DNA of 64,000 bases from Euzebya rosea (GTDB lineage: Bacteria > Actinomycetota > Nitriliruptoria > Euzebyales > Euzebyaceae). Positions 8,486 to 17,447 of this stretch are shown here, one piece after another (positions within the stretch are counted from its first letter, which is position 1; each line of letters begins with the position of its first letter). The stretch spans positions 62,001 through 126,000 of the forward strand of contig NZ_PGDQ01000006.1 of NCBI RefSeq assembly GCF_003073135.1, given 5' to 3'. Below the pieces are notes generated by a model. The model saw only the letters and a list, made by a program, of their open reading frames with translations, had not been told where the DNA came from and made no database searches. The position numbers and the translations under genes were made by a program.

Positions 8486-8752
8486 ATGCGCAACCCCCAC
8501 CGCGACGACCCGTCGACCCCGGAGCCCCATGACCCTGCCCTGGGCGAGGACCACTCGGCGCCCGAGGACAACACGGACATGGACAAGGCCGACCGGCCCG
8601 GCGGCCCCGGACAGACCGGTATGAACCCCGTCGAGCCCGGCCGGTCGAGCCCGGCGCCCGATGACGACACCCCCGCCGAGGACGATGTGATCGCCGAACG
8701 GCGTGCCCACGTCGAGGAGTCGCAGGCGAACACCGACTCCCGGAGGCACTAG
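8486..8752 (+). CDS. Small hydrophilic, probably disordered protein
   Basis: An 88-residue product with no recognised domain. It is dominated by Asp, Glu, Pro, Ser and His, has no hydrophobic core and no membrane segment, and should be intrinsically disordered. A TAGGAC box 6 nt before the ATG and a perfect 16-bp terminator 43 nt after the stop frame it as a separate transcription unit, which is the main reason for calling it a gene. It lies between truA and the convergent DJ-1-like gene. Function unknown. Confidence 0.5.
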   Translation: MRNPHRDDPSTPEPHDPALGEDHSAPEDNTDMDKADRPGGPGQTGMNPVEPGRSSPAPDDDTPAEDDVIAERRAHVEESQANTDSRRH

Positions 8753-8794
8753 GCCGTCGCACACGTGTGGCGGCCTGCACCCCCGCCACACGCA

Positions 8795-8829
8795 CCGACG
8801 CCCCCGACCGAACCGGTCGGGGGCGTCGG
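8795..8829. terminator. Bidirectional terminator, 16-bp perfect stem
   Basis: A 16-bp perfect inverted repeat (8795-8810 and 8814-8829) with an AAC loop sits between the plus-strand small gene ending at 8752 and the minus-strand gene ending at 8848. No T-tract follows, as is common for high-GC terminators. Confidence 0.7.
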
Positions 8830-8847
8830 ACTGTCACATGGCCGTGC

Positions 8848-9429
8848 CTACGGCGCGATCAGGGCGGGGTTGGGGTCAGCAGCGCCGGCCTTGGCGAACG
8901 CCTCGATCGCGGCGTCGCAGAACGCATCGAGGTCGTCGGGCTTGCGGCTGGTCACGAGGTTGCCGTCGACGACGACCTCCTCGTCGACCCACGTCGCGCC
9001 CGAGTTGCGGATGTCGGTCTGCAGGCTGGGCCAGGACGTGAGGGTCCGGCCCTTCAGGACGTCGGCCTCGACCAGCGTCCACGCCGCGTGGCAGATGGCG
9101 GCCACCGGCTTGCCCTCGTCAGCGAACGCCTTGATGAACGCGACGGCCTCGTCGTTCATGCGGAGCGCGTCGGGGTTGGCGACACCACCCGGCAGCAGCA
9201 GCCCGTGGTAGCGGGCCGGATCGGCGGCCCCCACGGTGGCGTCGACGTCGAAGTCGTCGGCCGCCGTCAGGTGGTTGTACCCGGTGATCGTCCCCGCCTC
9301 GAGGCTGATGAGCTCGGTGTCGGCGCCGGCGGCGATCAGTGCTTCTCGCGGCCGGGTCAGCTCCACCTGCTCCACCCCGTCGGTGGCGACGATGGCGATG
9401 GTGAGTCCGGTCAGGTCATGGGTCTGCAT
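8848..9429 (-). CDS. DJ-1/PfpI family protein (glutamine amidotransferase-like)
   Basis: This 193-residue single-domain protein has the class I glutamine-amidotransferase-like fold of PfpI: an N-terminal LTIAIVATDGVEQVEL strand-helix, GLLLPGGVANPD, and the nucleophile elbow VAAICHAAWTLVEAD with the conserved Cys. Members are proteases, deglycases or stress proteins; the exact activity cannot be told. The ATG at 9429 is preceded by GAGGAGG with a 6-nt gap, a strong ribosome-binding site, so I prefer it over the longer frame starting at 9492. It is convergent with the small gene at 8486 and divergent from rplM. Confidence 0.88.
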   Translation of the reverse strand: MQTHDLTGLTIAIVATDGVEQVELTRPREALIAAGADTELISLEAGTITGYNHLTAADDFDVDATVGAADPARYHGLLLPGGVANPDALRMNDEAVAFIKAFADEGKPVAAICHAAWTLVEADVLKGRTLTSWPSLQTDIRNSGATWVDEEVVVDGNLVTSRKPDDLDAFCDAAIEAFAKAGAADPNPALIAP

Positions 9430-9601
9430 GGGGAGCCTCCTCGAAGGTTGCGTAGGACAAGGCCTACCCCGCAGCAGCTCCACGTCGAACATCCCGACGG
9501 CCGGTATCGTTGCATTCCGCAGGCATCGCCCTCCCCGTCGCCCATCTCGACGGGTGGCCGGGCGGCCGAGTGGTCGGCGGGTTCCGCGTGCCAGATGGCG
9601 G

Positions 9602-9631
9602 TTGCAGGATCGCGTGGCGTCGCTGTACTCT
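9602..9631 (+). promoter_or_regulatory. Promoter and leader for rplM-rpsI (TTGCAG-18-TACTCT)
   Basis: The 386-nt gap 9430-9815 holds no gene. It has a -35 TTGCAG (9602-9607) and a -10 TACTCT (9626-9631) with an 18-nt spacer. Transcription from about 9638 would give a leader of roughly 180 nt with short hairpins (GCGCC-GAT-GGCGC, then GGGG-TGTCT-CCCC). A feedback leader binding L13 is possible but no known family was recognised. Confidence 0.5.
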
Positions 9632-9815
9632 GTTCCATCCGCGCCGATGGCGCCGCTGTGGGGTGTCTCCCCGCAGACCCAGCGACGGGCGCACCTTCCG
9701 GTACTTCCCCGAGCACCACTTCGCTCGTCGCCCGAGGAGACTCGGTGACGCCCTTCACCGGTCGTCCACGGCCACGAGCAGCCCAGACCCCCCCGATCAT
9801 CATCGGACGATCAAC

Positions 9816-10247
9816 ATGCGTACGTTCTCCCCAACTCCCGCCGACATCGACCCCCAGTGGCACATCGTCGACGCCGAAGGCCTGATCCTCGGTCGCCTCG
9901 CGACCCGGATCGCCCACGTCCTGCGCGGGAAGCACAAGCCCACCTTCGCGCCGCACATGGACATGGGTGACTTCGTCATCGTCATCAACGCCGACAAGAT
10001 CGAGCTGTCCGGCAACAAGGGCCGCGACAAGTGGGCGTGGCGCCACTCGGGGTTCCCGGGCGGCATCAAGGGCATGCCCATCGGTGAGATGCGCGAGCGT
10101 CACCCCGAGCGCCTGATCGAGAACGCCGTCAAGGGCATGCTCCCGAAGAACACCATCGGCCGCAAGCAGCTGCGCAAGCTGAAGGTGTACGCCGGTGCCG
10201 AGCACCCCCACACCGCCCAGAACCCCCAGCCGCTGGCCGCTGGCTAG
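9816..10247 (+). CDS. rplM: 50S ribosomal protein L13 (uL13)
   Basis: A 143-residue protein with uL13 hallmarks: [51 protein letters not shown] and the [21 protein letters not shown] motif. L13 binds 23S rRNA early in 50S assembly. ATG 9816 gives [16 protein letters not shown], the standard actinobacterial N-terminus; the frame is open further upstream but that stretch is the promoter and leader. It is co-transcribed with rpsI, 16 nt downstream. Confidence 0.96.
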   Translation: MRTFSPTPADIDPQWHIVDAEGLILGRLATRIAHVLRGKHKPTFAPHMDMGDFVIVINADKIELSGNKGRDKWAWRHSGFPGGIKGMPIGEMRERHPERLIENAVKGMLPKNTIGRKQLRKLKVYAGAEHPHTAQNPQPLAAG

Positions 10248-10263
10248 CCCCAAGGATCTCTTC

Positions 10264-10725
<462 letters not shown>

Positions 10726-10736
10726 GACACGTCGAG

Positions 10737-10763
10737 ACGGCCGCACCCGATGGGTGCGGCCGT
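10737..10763 (+). terminator. Rho-independent-like terminator after rpsI
   Basis: A perfect 12-bp stem (10737-10748 with 10752-10763, loop GAT) is followed by TTCGCCGTT. It ends the rplM-rpsI operon. Confidence 0.75.
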
Positions 10764-10804
10764 TTCGCCGTTCCGGACCCAACACGCGATACAAGGGATA
10801 CCCG

Positions 10805-12145
10805 ATGGGACAGTACTTCGGCACCGACGGCGTCCGTGGCGTCGCCAACGACGACATCACCCCCGAGCTGGCGCTCGGCATCGGCCGTGCGCTCGTGCGT
10901 ACCCTCCGGGAGGAGGGCGCACCCCGGCCGCGGATCATCATCGGCCGCGACCCCCGGGCCAGCGGCGAGATGCTGGAGTCGGCCGTGGCGGCCGGTGTGT
11001 GCTCCGCGGGCGGTGACGCCGTCGTCCTCGACGTGCTGCCGACCCCCGGCGTGGCCTACCTCGTCTCGACCCTCGGGGCCAACGCCGGTGTGATGATCTC
11101 CGCCAGCCACAACCCCGTCGCCGACAACGGCATCAAGCTCATCGGACCGACCGGGCACAAGCTGACCGACGAGGAGGAGGACCGTGTCGAGGAGCTGCTC
11201 CAGCGGTTCGACTCCGACAGGCCGACGGGCACCCGGATCGGTCGCAAGCGGCACGTTCCCGGCGCCGTCGAGGCCTACATCGCCCACCTGGTCGCCGTCG
11301 CGGACGGCATCGACCTCCGGGACCTCCACATCGTGCTGGACTGCGCCAACGGGGCCGCGAGCAGCGTCGGCCCCACGGTGCTGCGCCGCCTCGGCGCACA
11401 GGTCACCGCGATCGCGGCGATCCCCGACGGGACCAACATCAACGACGGCGTCGGGTCCAACCACCCCGAGCACCTCGCCAAGGCCGTGGTGTCCCACGGC
11501 GCGGACCTCGGGATCGCCCACGACGGCGACGCCGACCGCATCGTGGCCTGCACCGCCGAGGGCGACATCGTCGACGGCGACCAGCTGCTGGCCATCCTCG
11601 CGGCCCACGAACAGTCCCTCACCGGGCTGGACGGGGTCGTCACGACCGTCATGACCAACCTCGGCTTCATGCACTGCATGGAGCGCCTCGGGATCGACGT
11701 GATCCAGACCAAGGTCGGCGACCGCTACGTCCTGGAAGGCATGCAGGCATCCGGGTACCGACTCGGCGGCGAGCAGTCGGGCCACCTGATCGCCAGCGAC
11801 CACGCCACCACCGGTGACGGCGTGCTCTCGGCGGTCCTCCTGCTGCGCGCGATGGCCACCCAGAAGGCCTCGCTGGCCGAGCTCGCGTCGATCATGACGC
11901 GGCTGCCCCAAACCCTGGTCAACGTTCGCGGCGTGGACAAGGACGCACTGGAGGGGGCCACCGCCGTGTGGGACGCGGTCGCCGCCGTCGAGCGCACGCT
12001 CGAGGGCTCCGGGCGGGTCCTGCTGCGGCCCTCCGGCACCGAACCCATCGTCCGGGTCATGGTCGAGGCCGCGTCGATGGTCGAGGCCCGACAGCACGCC
12101 GAGGACCTGGCGGAAGTGGTCCGGGAACGACTGCCCGCCGTGTAG
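10805..12145 (+). CDS. glmM: Phosphoglucosamine mutase
   Basis: This 446-residue enzyme converts glucosamine-6-phosphate to glucosamine-1-phosphate for UDP-GlcNAc and peptidoglycan. The four alpha-D-phosphohexomutase signatures are present: the N-terminal YFGTDGVRGVAN, the phosphoserine loop VMISASHNPVADNGIK, the Mg2+ loop DGDADR, the sugar-binding GGEQSGH and the phosphate-binding RPSGTEP. ATG 10805 gives the family N-terminus MGQYFGTDGVRG, preceded by AAGGGA. The functional partner glmS is also in the window (58900) but in another unit. Confidence 0.96.
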   Translation: MGQYFGTDGVRGVANDDITPELALGIGRALVRTLREEGAPRPRIIIGRDPRASGEMLESAVAAGVCSAGGDAVVLDVLPTPGVAYLVSTLGANAGVMISASHNPVADNGIKLIGPTGHKLTDEEEDRVEELLQRFDSDRPTGTRIGRKRHVPGAVEAYIAHLVAVADGIDLRDLHIVLDCANGAASSVGPTVLRRLGAQVTAIAAIPDGTNINDGVGSNHPEHLAKAVVSHGADLGIAHDGDADRIVACTAEGDIVDGDQLLAILAAHEQSLTGLDGVVTTVMTNLGFMHCMERLGIDVIQTKVGDRYVLEGMQASGYRLGGEQSGHLIASDHATTGDGVLSAVLLLRAMATQKASLAELASIMTRLPQTLVNVRGVDKDALEGATAVWDAVAAVERTLEGSGRVLLRPSGTEPIVRVMVEAASMVEARQHAEDLAEVVRERLPAV

Positions 12146-12161
12146 CGGGCGTCGACCGCAT

Positions 12162-12196
12162 CAACGAAACATCCGGGTCGATGCAGGATTTCGTTG
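12162..12196. promoter_or_regulatory. Inverted repeat upstream of the ROK kinase
   Basis: CAACGAAA (12162-12169) and TTTCGTTG (12189-12196) are perfect inverted arms 19 nt apart, in the 130-nt gap before the ROK kinase. The arms resemble the CAACA(A/T)-rich motif found upstream of the secreted sugar genes. The ROK repressor encoded downstream is a natural candidate binder, but this is inference. Confidence 0.45.
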
Positions 12197-12275
12197 CGTC
12201 ATAGGCGAAAATAGGTGGAGCGTGGTGTGATCACCCGCGTACCGCCGCCAGGATCGCCACCCGAGGAGCTTTGAC

Positions 12276-13268
12276 ATGCATCGCCTGCACGACACCGCCG
12301 AGGCGTTGCAGGAGCATCGTGGACCCGACACGACCGCCCACTCGACCGCCGTGGGCATCGATGTCGGAGGAACGAAGATCGCCGCCGGACTCGTCGCCGA
12401 GGGCACCATCACCAGCCGCCATCGCGAGGCCACGCCGTCGGACCCCGACCTGCTGCTGGACGCCATCGTCGCCGCCGCCACCAGCGTCATGCCCGCCACC
12501 GGTGCCACTGCGGTCGGCGTCGGCTATCCCGGGATGGTCACCGCCGAGGGGGTCATCGCGGCAGGTCCCAACGTCGCCCTGAAGTCCTTCCCCCTGGCAA
12601 GTGCCCTCGCCGAGCGCATCGGCGTGCCCGTCGTGGTGGAGAACGATGCGGCCGCCGCCACCTGGGCGGAGTTCCGCATGGGGGCGGGGCGGGGGGTCGA
12701 CCGAAACCTCGCCATGGTGACGTTGGGCACCGGCGTGGGGGGCGGCCTCGTGCTCGACGGCCGGCTCTTCCGGGGCAGCCACGGCTTCGCCGCCGAGCTC
12801 GGGCACATGATCATCCGCGCCGACCAGCGCATCGGCCCGAGCGGCATCCCCGGTGAGGTCGAGGCCTACTGCTCGGGCACCGCCCTGCGCAGCCTCGCCG
12901 TCGAGGCCGTCGCCGACGGGCGCGCACCGGCAGGCTCGCCGCTGCGCGAGATCCGCACCCTCACCGGTGACGTCATCACCCGGGCCGCCCGCGACGGGGA
13001 CGCACTGGCCGTGGCGCTGCTCGACCAGCTGGGCCATGACCTCGGGGTGGCCATGGCGAGCGTCGTCAACCTGCTCGACGTGGAGATGATCGTCGTGGGG
13101 GGTGGGCTCGGCGAAGCCGACGACCTCCTGCTCGACACCGCCCGTGCCACCATGTGGACCCATGTCCTCGGTGCCCAGCGGCGCCCGGAGGTGCCCGTCG
13201 TGCCGGCTCGGCTGGGCAACGATGCGGGCGTCATCGGTGCCGCACTGCTGGCCGCGGACCGGGCATGA
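12276..13268 (+). CDS. ROK-family sugar kinase (glucokinase-like)
   Basis: A 330-residue cytosolic kinase. The ATP-binding VGIDVGGTKIAAGLV is at about residues 26-40, the catalytic Asp in VVENDAAAATWAEFRMG at about 124, and GTGVGGGLVLDG follows. The ROK zinc site normally reads CxCGxxGCxE; here the equivalent stretch (GPSGIPGEVEAYCSGTAL) has no such cysteines, which is unusual for a glucokinase. The start ATG has AGGAG 7 nt upstream. The frame ends in an ATGA shared with a possible upstream start of the ROK repressor. Function as glucose or related hexose kinase is likely; exact substrate unknown. Confidence 0.85.
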   Translation: MHRLHDTAEALQEHRGPDTTAHSTAVGIDVGGTKIAAGLVAEGTITSRHREATPSDPDLLLDAIVAAATSVMPATGATAVGVGYPGMVTAEGVIAAGPNVALKSFPLASALAERIGVPVVVENDAAAATWAEFRMGAGRGVDRNLAMVTLGTGVGGGLVLDGRLFRGSHGFAAELGHMIIRADQRIGPSGIPGEVEAYCSGTALRSLAVEAVADGRAPAGSPLREIRTLTGDVITRAARDGDALAVALLDQLGHDLGVAMASVVNLLDVEMIVVGGGLGEADDLLLDTARATMWTHVLGAQRRPEVPVVPARLGNDAGVIGAALLAADRA

Positions 13269-13310
13269 CGCCGCTGTCGGCAGCTGCCGAGCCCACGCTC
13301 GACCCGGTGC

Positions 13311-13316
13311 TAGCCT
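13311..13316 (+). promoter_or_regulatory. -10 box (TAGCCT) for the leaderless ROK regulator
   Basis: TAGCCT ends 8 nt before ATG 13325, the same sequence and spacing as at cofE (53141). It supports 13325 as the start rather than the ATG at 13265. Confidence 0.45.
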
Positions 13317-13324
13317 CTGCCTCC

Positions 13325-14548
13325 ATGGTCGCCCCAGCACGAGATGCGACGAAGGGCGCGACGCGGGACTCGTTGAGGCGGCACAACCTCGCGACCGTGT
13401 TGCGTCGAGTTCACCGTGGCGGGCCACAGTCCCGCTCGGCCCTGACCGCCGCCACCGGCCTGAACCGCTCCACCATCGGTGCGCTCGTCGCCGAGCTGGT
13501 CGAGTGCGGCCTGGTCGAGGAGGGCGAACCAGAGGCGACCGGCAGCGCCGGTCGGCCCTCGCCGCTCGTGCGCGCCTCGACCGACCACGTCGTGGCGGCA
13601 GCCGTCGACATCGGCACCAAGTGGCTCACCGTCGCGATCGGCGGGATCGGCGGCACGCTCGTCTCCCGCGTGCATCGCGAGACCAACAACGACGGCCGTC
13701 CCTACGCCGAGACCCTCGAGGAGCTCTGCGACCTGCTCGACGAGGTCATCGCCGACCTGCTGCCGTCCCAGCACCTGTACGCCGTCGGCATCGCCGCTCC
13801 GGGAGTTGTGCGTGCCAACGACGGCTTCGTGCACTTCGCCCCGAACCTCGGCTGGCGAGAGGTCAACCTCGGCGCCGACCTCGCCGCCCACCTCGGTGAC
13901 GGCATCGAGGTATTCGTCGCCAACGAGGCCCACCTCGGCGCCCGTGCCGAGCACCTCCGCGGGGCAGGCGTCGGGGTCGACGACCTGATCTACCTGTCCA
14001 GCGAGATCGGCGTGGGTGGCGGCACCATCATCGCCGGTCGCCTGCAGCTCGGCGCCGACGGCTACAGCGGGGAGATCGGCCACATCCCGGTCAACACCGG
14101 CCCGGACGCCACCGGCTGCCGGTGCGGCAGCGTCGGGTGCCTGGAGGCCGAGACCGGCGCGTTGGCCCTGCTGTCGTTGACCGGCCACGAGCACACCGAC
14201 CACCTCTCCGAGGCCGTCCGCACGATCATCGCCGCCGCCGCGGACGGGGACGAGGGCGTCCGGCAGGCCCTCCACGAGATCGGTGTCCGCCTGGGACGCG
14301 GACTGGCCGGCATGGTCAACCTGCTGAACCCTCGCAGGATCGTGCTCGGCGGCTACTTCGCCGACGCCTTCGGCTTCCTCGAAGCCGGGATCGACGCCGA
14401 GATCGCCCAGCACACCCTCTCACCCAGCCGGTCGGGCGTCACGATCGTCCCTGCCGCCCTGCAGGAGGACTCGGCGTTGCTCGGGGCGCTGGAGATCGCG
14501 CTCGAGCCCCTGCTGCTGGACCCCGCGCGGAGCCCCGCCGCCGCCTGA
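13325..14548 (+). CDS. ROK-family transcriptional repressor
   Basis: A 407-residue regulator. An N-terminal winged helix-turn-helix (about residues 15-70; SRSALTAATGLNRSTIGALV as recognition region) is joined to a ROK domain with DIGTKWLTVAIGG and an intact zinc motif CRCGSVGCLE near residue 265. Such proteins bind a sugar or amino sugar and control carbohydrate genes. I chose ATG 13325 because of the TAGCCT box 8 nt upstream; ATG 13265 overlaps the kinase stop (ATGA) and would add 20 residues. Its position between a ROK kinase and the secreted sugar region suggests it regulates one or both. Confidence 0.87.
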   Translation: MVAPARDATKGATRDSLRRHNLATVLRRVHRGGPQSRSALTAATGLNRSTIGALVAELVECGLVEEGEPEATGSAGRPSPLVRASTDHVVAAAVDIGTKWLTVAIGGIGGTLVSRVHRETNNDGRPYAETLEELCDLLDEVIADLLPSQHLYAVGIAAPGVVRANDGFVHFAPNLGWREVNLGADLAAHLGDGIEVFVANEAHLGARAEHLRGAGVGVDDLIYLSSEIGVGGGTIIAGRLQLGADGYSGEIGHIPVNTGPDATGCRCGSVGCLEAETGALALLSLTGHEHTDHLSEAVRTIIAAAADGDEGVRQALHEIGVRLGRGLAGMVNLLNPRRIVLGGYFADAFGFLEAGIDAEIAQHTLSPSRSGVTIVPAALQEDSALLGALEIALEPLLLDPARSPAAA

Positions 14549-14560
14549 CCTCGCGGCGGG
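14534..14560. terminator. Terminator stem between convergent genes
   Basis: CCCGCCGC (14534-14541) pairs with GCGGCGGG (14553-14560), overlapping the stop of the ROK regulator and lying before the convergent isomerase gene end at 14588. Confidence 0.45.
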
Positions 14561-14587
14561 CGCTCGTCTGCGGCCCAGCGGGAGGTG

Positions 14588-15628
14588 TCAGTCCACGACG
14601 CGCAGGCCGTGCGCCATCCACGCCTGCCCCGTGACGGCGGTCACCCAGGCCTCCTTGGTGTCGGCCTGCCCGTTGGTGTTGTCGTTCTCCAGCATGTAGC
14701 CGCGGTGGCGGCCGTCGGCCGGACGCCCGGCAGAGATGTCGGCGGCACGGATGCGGTTGAAGAAGGTCTCGTAGTCGATGTCGCCCTGCCCGAGATGGGT
14801 CATCGAGTAGCCGGCACCGCCGAAGACCACGCCGAACGGGTTGGTGACGTCAGGGGCCCGGCTGCCCGGCTCGTGCCCGTCCTTTACGTGGTACAGCACG
14901 AAGCGGTCCGCATGGTCGATGACCAGCTGCGCCGGGTCCAGCGACGGGTTGGCGACGGTCGCGTTGAAGGCCCAGTACACGTCGAGCTCGAAGGACACCG
15001 CGTCGGGGTCGGTCTCCTCGATGTAGCGCTCGTAGGGGGTCCTCCCGTTGGCGTCGGTGGTCTGCAGCTCGCCGGAGTGGTTGTGCAGGTAGAAGGTCAG
15101 GCCGGCGTCCGCGGCCTTCGCCCCCCACCGGTTCCACCCGTCGACGGTGGCCTGGTCGAACGTGGTCGGCAGGGAGGCCTGGCCGATCGCGGGCACCCCG
15201 AGGTCCAGCGCCTGCTGGATGTGGTCGTCGATCGTCGCGTCGCTCAGCGCGCCCTGCATGTGGGCACCGGCCGGGGTCAGGCCGTGTTCCTCCATCAGCT
15301 CCTTCAGACCCGCCCGGGACAGGCCGGTGGGGTCCTCGGACTCGTAGCCCGCGAACTCGACCTGCGTGTAGCCGATGGCGGCAAGGCGCCTGAAGACCTT
15401 CTCGTAGCCGAGCTGGCGGACGGTGGCCCGCAGGGTGTACAGCTGGATCCCGATCCGTTCGCGCGGCACGATCGCGCCGTCGTCGATCGGCATCTCGTAG
15501 TGGCCCTCGCGGGGCTCGGCCCGGACCGGCGTGGCGCCGGGAACGGCCTGCATCGCTGCCGCGCCGATCACCCCCGCACCAAGGCCCATCAGGCGTCGTC
15601 GGCTCACGGCTGCGCTGCGGTCGAACAT
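14588..15628 (-). CDS. Secreted (Tat) TIM-barrel sugar isomerase/epimerase
   Basis: This 346-residue protein starts with a Tat-type signal: SRRRLMGLGAGVIGAAAMQA, with the twin arginine about residues 10-12, ending near VRAEP. The mature part is an AP-endonuclease-2/xylose-isomerase-like TIM barrel: RIGIQLYTLRATVRQLGYEK, GYTQVEFAGYE, YLHNHSGEL, and a metal-ligand pattern ELDVYWAF and YHVKDGHE. Such secreted isomerases occur next to ThuA and DUF1080 genes and act on keto-sugars or related sugars; the reaction here is not known. ATG 15628 has GAGGAG 8 nt upstream. It is divergent from the first dehydrogenase-like gene. Confidence 0.85.
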   Translation of the reverse strand: MFDRSAAVSRRRLMGLGAGVIGAAAMQAVPGATPVRAEPREGHYEMPIDDGAIVPRERIGIQLYTLRATVRQLGYEKVFRRLAAIGYTQVEFAGYESEDPTGLSRAGLKELMEEHGLTPAGAHMQGALSDATIDDHIQQALDLGVPAIGQASLPTTFDQATVDGWNRWGAKAADAGLTFYLHNHSGELQTTDANGRTPYERYIEETDPDAVSFELDVYWAFNATVANPSLDPAQLVIDHADRFVLYHVKDGHEPGSRAPDVTNPFGVVFGGAGYSMTHLGQGDIDYETFFNRIRAADISAGRPADGRHRGYMLENDNTNGQADTKEAWVTAVTGQAWMAHGLRVVD

Positions 15629-15738
15629 GTTCGCCACTCCTCGTCGTTCTCGGCTCGAGGACGTGGGAGAAGGACCCACGTCCGTGCATGGCCTTCGACG
15701 TGGTGGACGGCAACTCCTGCCACGTTTGTCCCGCCATC

Positions 15739-15750
15739 CAACATTTTCCG
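15739..15750 (+). promoter_or_regulatory. CAACA-type motif (CAACATTTTCCG)
   Basis: An AT-rich island between the divergent isomerase (15628) and dehydrogenase (15847). It is one of a family of sites near CAACAWWWWNCG in this region; the copy at 33459 is almost identical. Confidence 0.4.
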
Positions 15751-15846
15751 ATCGGACAGCAGGAATCCTCGTGCCGGACGGAGAACACCAACAGCAGGAG
15801 CACCCGTGGCCGACGGTGTGCGATCGATCGAGGAGCCGACCCGCCG

Positions 15847-17442
15847 ATGTTCTCCATGCGCAAGCCTTCACTCCGACGAGTGGCCGTGGCCACCGCCTTG
15901 CTGTCCCTGGCGGCACTCCAGCTGGACTTCGGTCGAGCGGCCGAGGCCCAGCTCCCGGCGACCGGTCTGCTCGACCTGTCGGTGGAGTCCATCACGACCG
16001 ACGTGTCCGACCCGACCATCGTCGAGGTCGCCGACGACGGCACCATCGTCTTCGCCGAACGCAAGGGCGCGATCAACCGGATCACGGCCGACGGCACCCA
16101 GACCGAGGCCGGCGTCATTCCCGTCTCGGCCAACCAGTGCGCCGGCTGCCCCACCGAGGACGTTCCCCTGGAGGAGGGCGGGCTCCACGGCCTTCTGCTC
16201 TACCCCGACTTCTCCGCCGACGGCGGCCAGCTGCTGGCCTACTACTCCGTCCCCGGGTCGCTCGGCACCGCCCCGGTCACGCCGAACCACCCCGACGCCG
16301 GGGGAGACCCCGCCGAGGAGGGAATCTTCCGCCTGTCGCGCTTCACGATGACCGGCGGCACCCTCGACCTGGCCAGCGAGGAAGTCCTCCTCGAGAACGC
16401 CACGGAGTGGTACGAGTGCTGCCACTACGGCGGCGACATCGAGTGGCTGGCCGACGGCACCGTCGTGCTGTCGACCGGCGACGACACCAACCCGCACGAG
16501 TCCAACGGCTTCTCCCCGCACGACGCCAACGAGGGCCGCGACGCCTTCAACGCGATGCGGACCTCGCAGAACCCCGCCGACCGTCGCGGCAAGATCCTGC
16601 GCCTCGACGTGGACGACCTCGACGGCGACGGGTCGCTGGTGCCCGCCGACAACCCGCACGTCGGCGACGCCGCCTACGACCCCTACGTCTACGCGATGGG
16701 CTTCCGCAGCAACTACCGCATCGACGTCGATCCGGTCAGCCAGGCGATCGTCGTCGGCAACGTCGGACCGGACGCCCAGCGACCGGACGCCGCCCGTGGG
16801 CCCGAGGGCCACGACGAGGTCGAGGTCGTTCCCGCCGGCGGTGGCAGCAACCACGGCTGGCCGATGTGCATCGGTGACGCCGAGGCCTACGTCCAGTACG
16901 ACGCGTTCGGCGCCGACAACCCCGGCGAGCCGTTCGACTGCGCCGACACCGTGCCGGCCCAGATCCACTACACCTACCACCCCGACCTGTCGTTCCCGGC
17001 GATGGCGCACGGCATCACCCGGACCGCGATCGCCGGCCCCGTCTACCGCTACGACGGGGATGGCGAGTACGCCTTCCCGGAGGCCTACCAGGGTCAGTTC
17101 CTGATGCTGGAGTTCTCGCGCAACAGCATGGTCACCGTGCCCTTCGACAGCGACACGGCCACCCTGGACACCACGGCGATGGCCCCTGCCCTGCTCGGAT
17201 CGCTGACCGGTCCCATCGACGCCACGATCGGTCCGGACGGCGCGGTGTACGTCGCCAACTACGGTGCAGGCTTCTACAACGCCCCCGGCGGTTCGATCGC
17301 CCGCATCGTGCCCCGCGGCCTGCTGGACGGTGTGCTGCCGTCCGACGCGGGTGCCGACAGCGACGCGACCGCCCCCATCGCCCTGGCGGCTGCGGCGCTG
17401 CTCGTGCTGCTGTTCCCCGCTCGTTCCCGCGAGCTGATCTGA
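15847..17442 (+). CDS. Secreted glucose/sorbosone-dehydrogenase-like quinoprotein
   Basis: This 531-residue exported protein has an N-terminal signal (about 1-36, ending AEAQ) and a six-bladed propeller of the GSDH family: GGLHGLLLYPDF, YYSVPGS, VLSTGDDTNPHES, RRGKILRLDVDDLDGDG, YVYAMGFRSNYRID, DEVEVVPAGGGSNHGWP and GPDGAVYVANYGAG. A hydrophobic C-terminal segment with RSREL suggests it stays membrane-anchored. Family members oxidise aldose sugars with PQQ; cofactor binding here is inferred. ATG 15847 follows GAGGAG. The gene starts a plus-strand run with the cupredoxin lipoprotein (6 nt later) and the ThuA-CWB2 gene. Confidence 0.85.
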   Translation: MFSMRKPSLRRVAVATALLSLAALQLDFGRAAEAQLPATGLLDLSVESITTDVSDPTIVEVADDGTIVFAERKGAINRITADGTQTEAGVIPVSANQCAGCPTEDVPLEEGGLHGLLLYPDFSADGGQLLAYYSVPGSLGTAPVTPNHPDAGGDPAEEGIFRLSRFTMTGGTLDLASEEVLLENATEWYECCHYGGDIEWLADGTVVLSTGDDTNPHESNGFSPHDANEGRDAFNAMRTSQNPADRRGKILRLDVDDLDGDGSLVPADNPHVGDAAYDPYVYAMGFRSNYRIDVDPVSQAIVVGNVGPDAQRPDAARGPEGHDEVEVVPAGGGSNHGWPMCIGDAEAYVQYDAFGADNPGEPFDCADTVPAQIHYTYHPDLSFPAMAHGITRTAIAGPVYRYDGDGEYAFPEAYQGQFLMLEFSRNSMVTVPFDSDTATLDTTAMAPALLGSLTGPIDATIGPDGAVYVANYGAGFYNAPGGSIARIVPRGLLDGVLPSDAGADSDATAPIALAAAALLVLLFPARSRELI

Positions 17443-17447
17443 CCACG

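Noticed and set aside
5659-8733. Minus-strand open frame of 1024 codons opposite rpsD, rpoA, rplQ and truA
   Set aside because: Shadow of known ribosomal and RNA polymerase genes; no motifs or ribosome-binding site.
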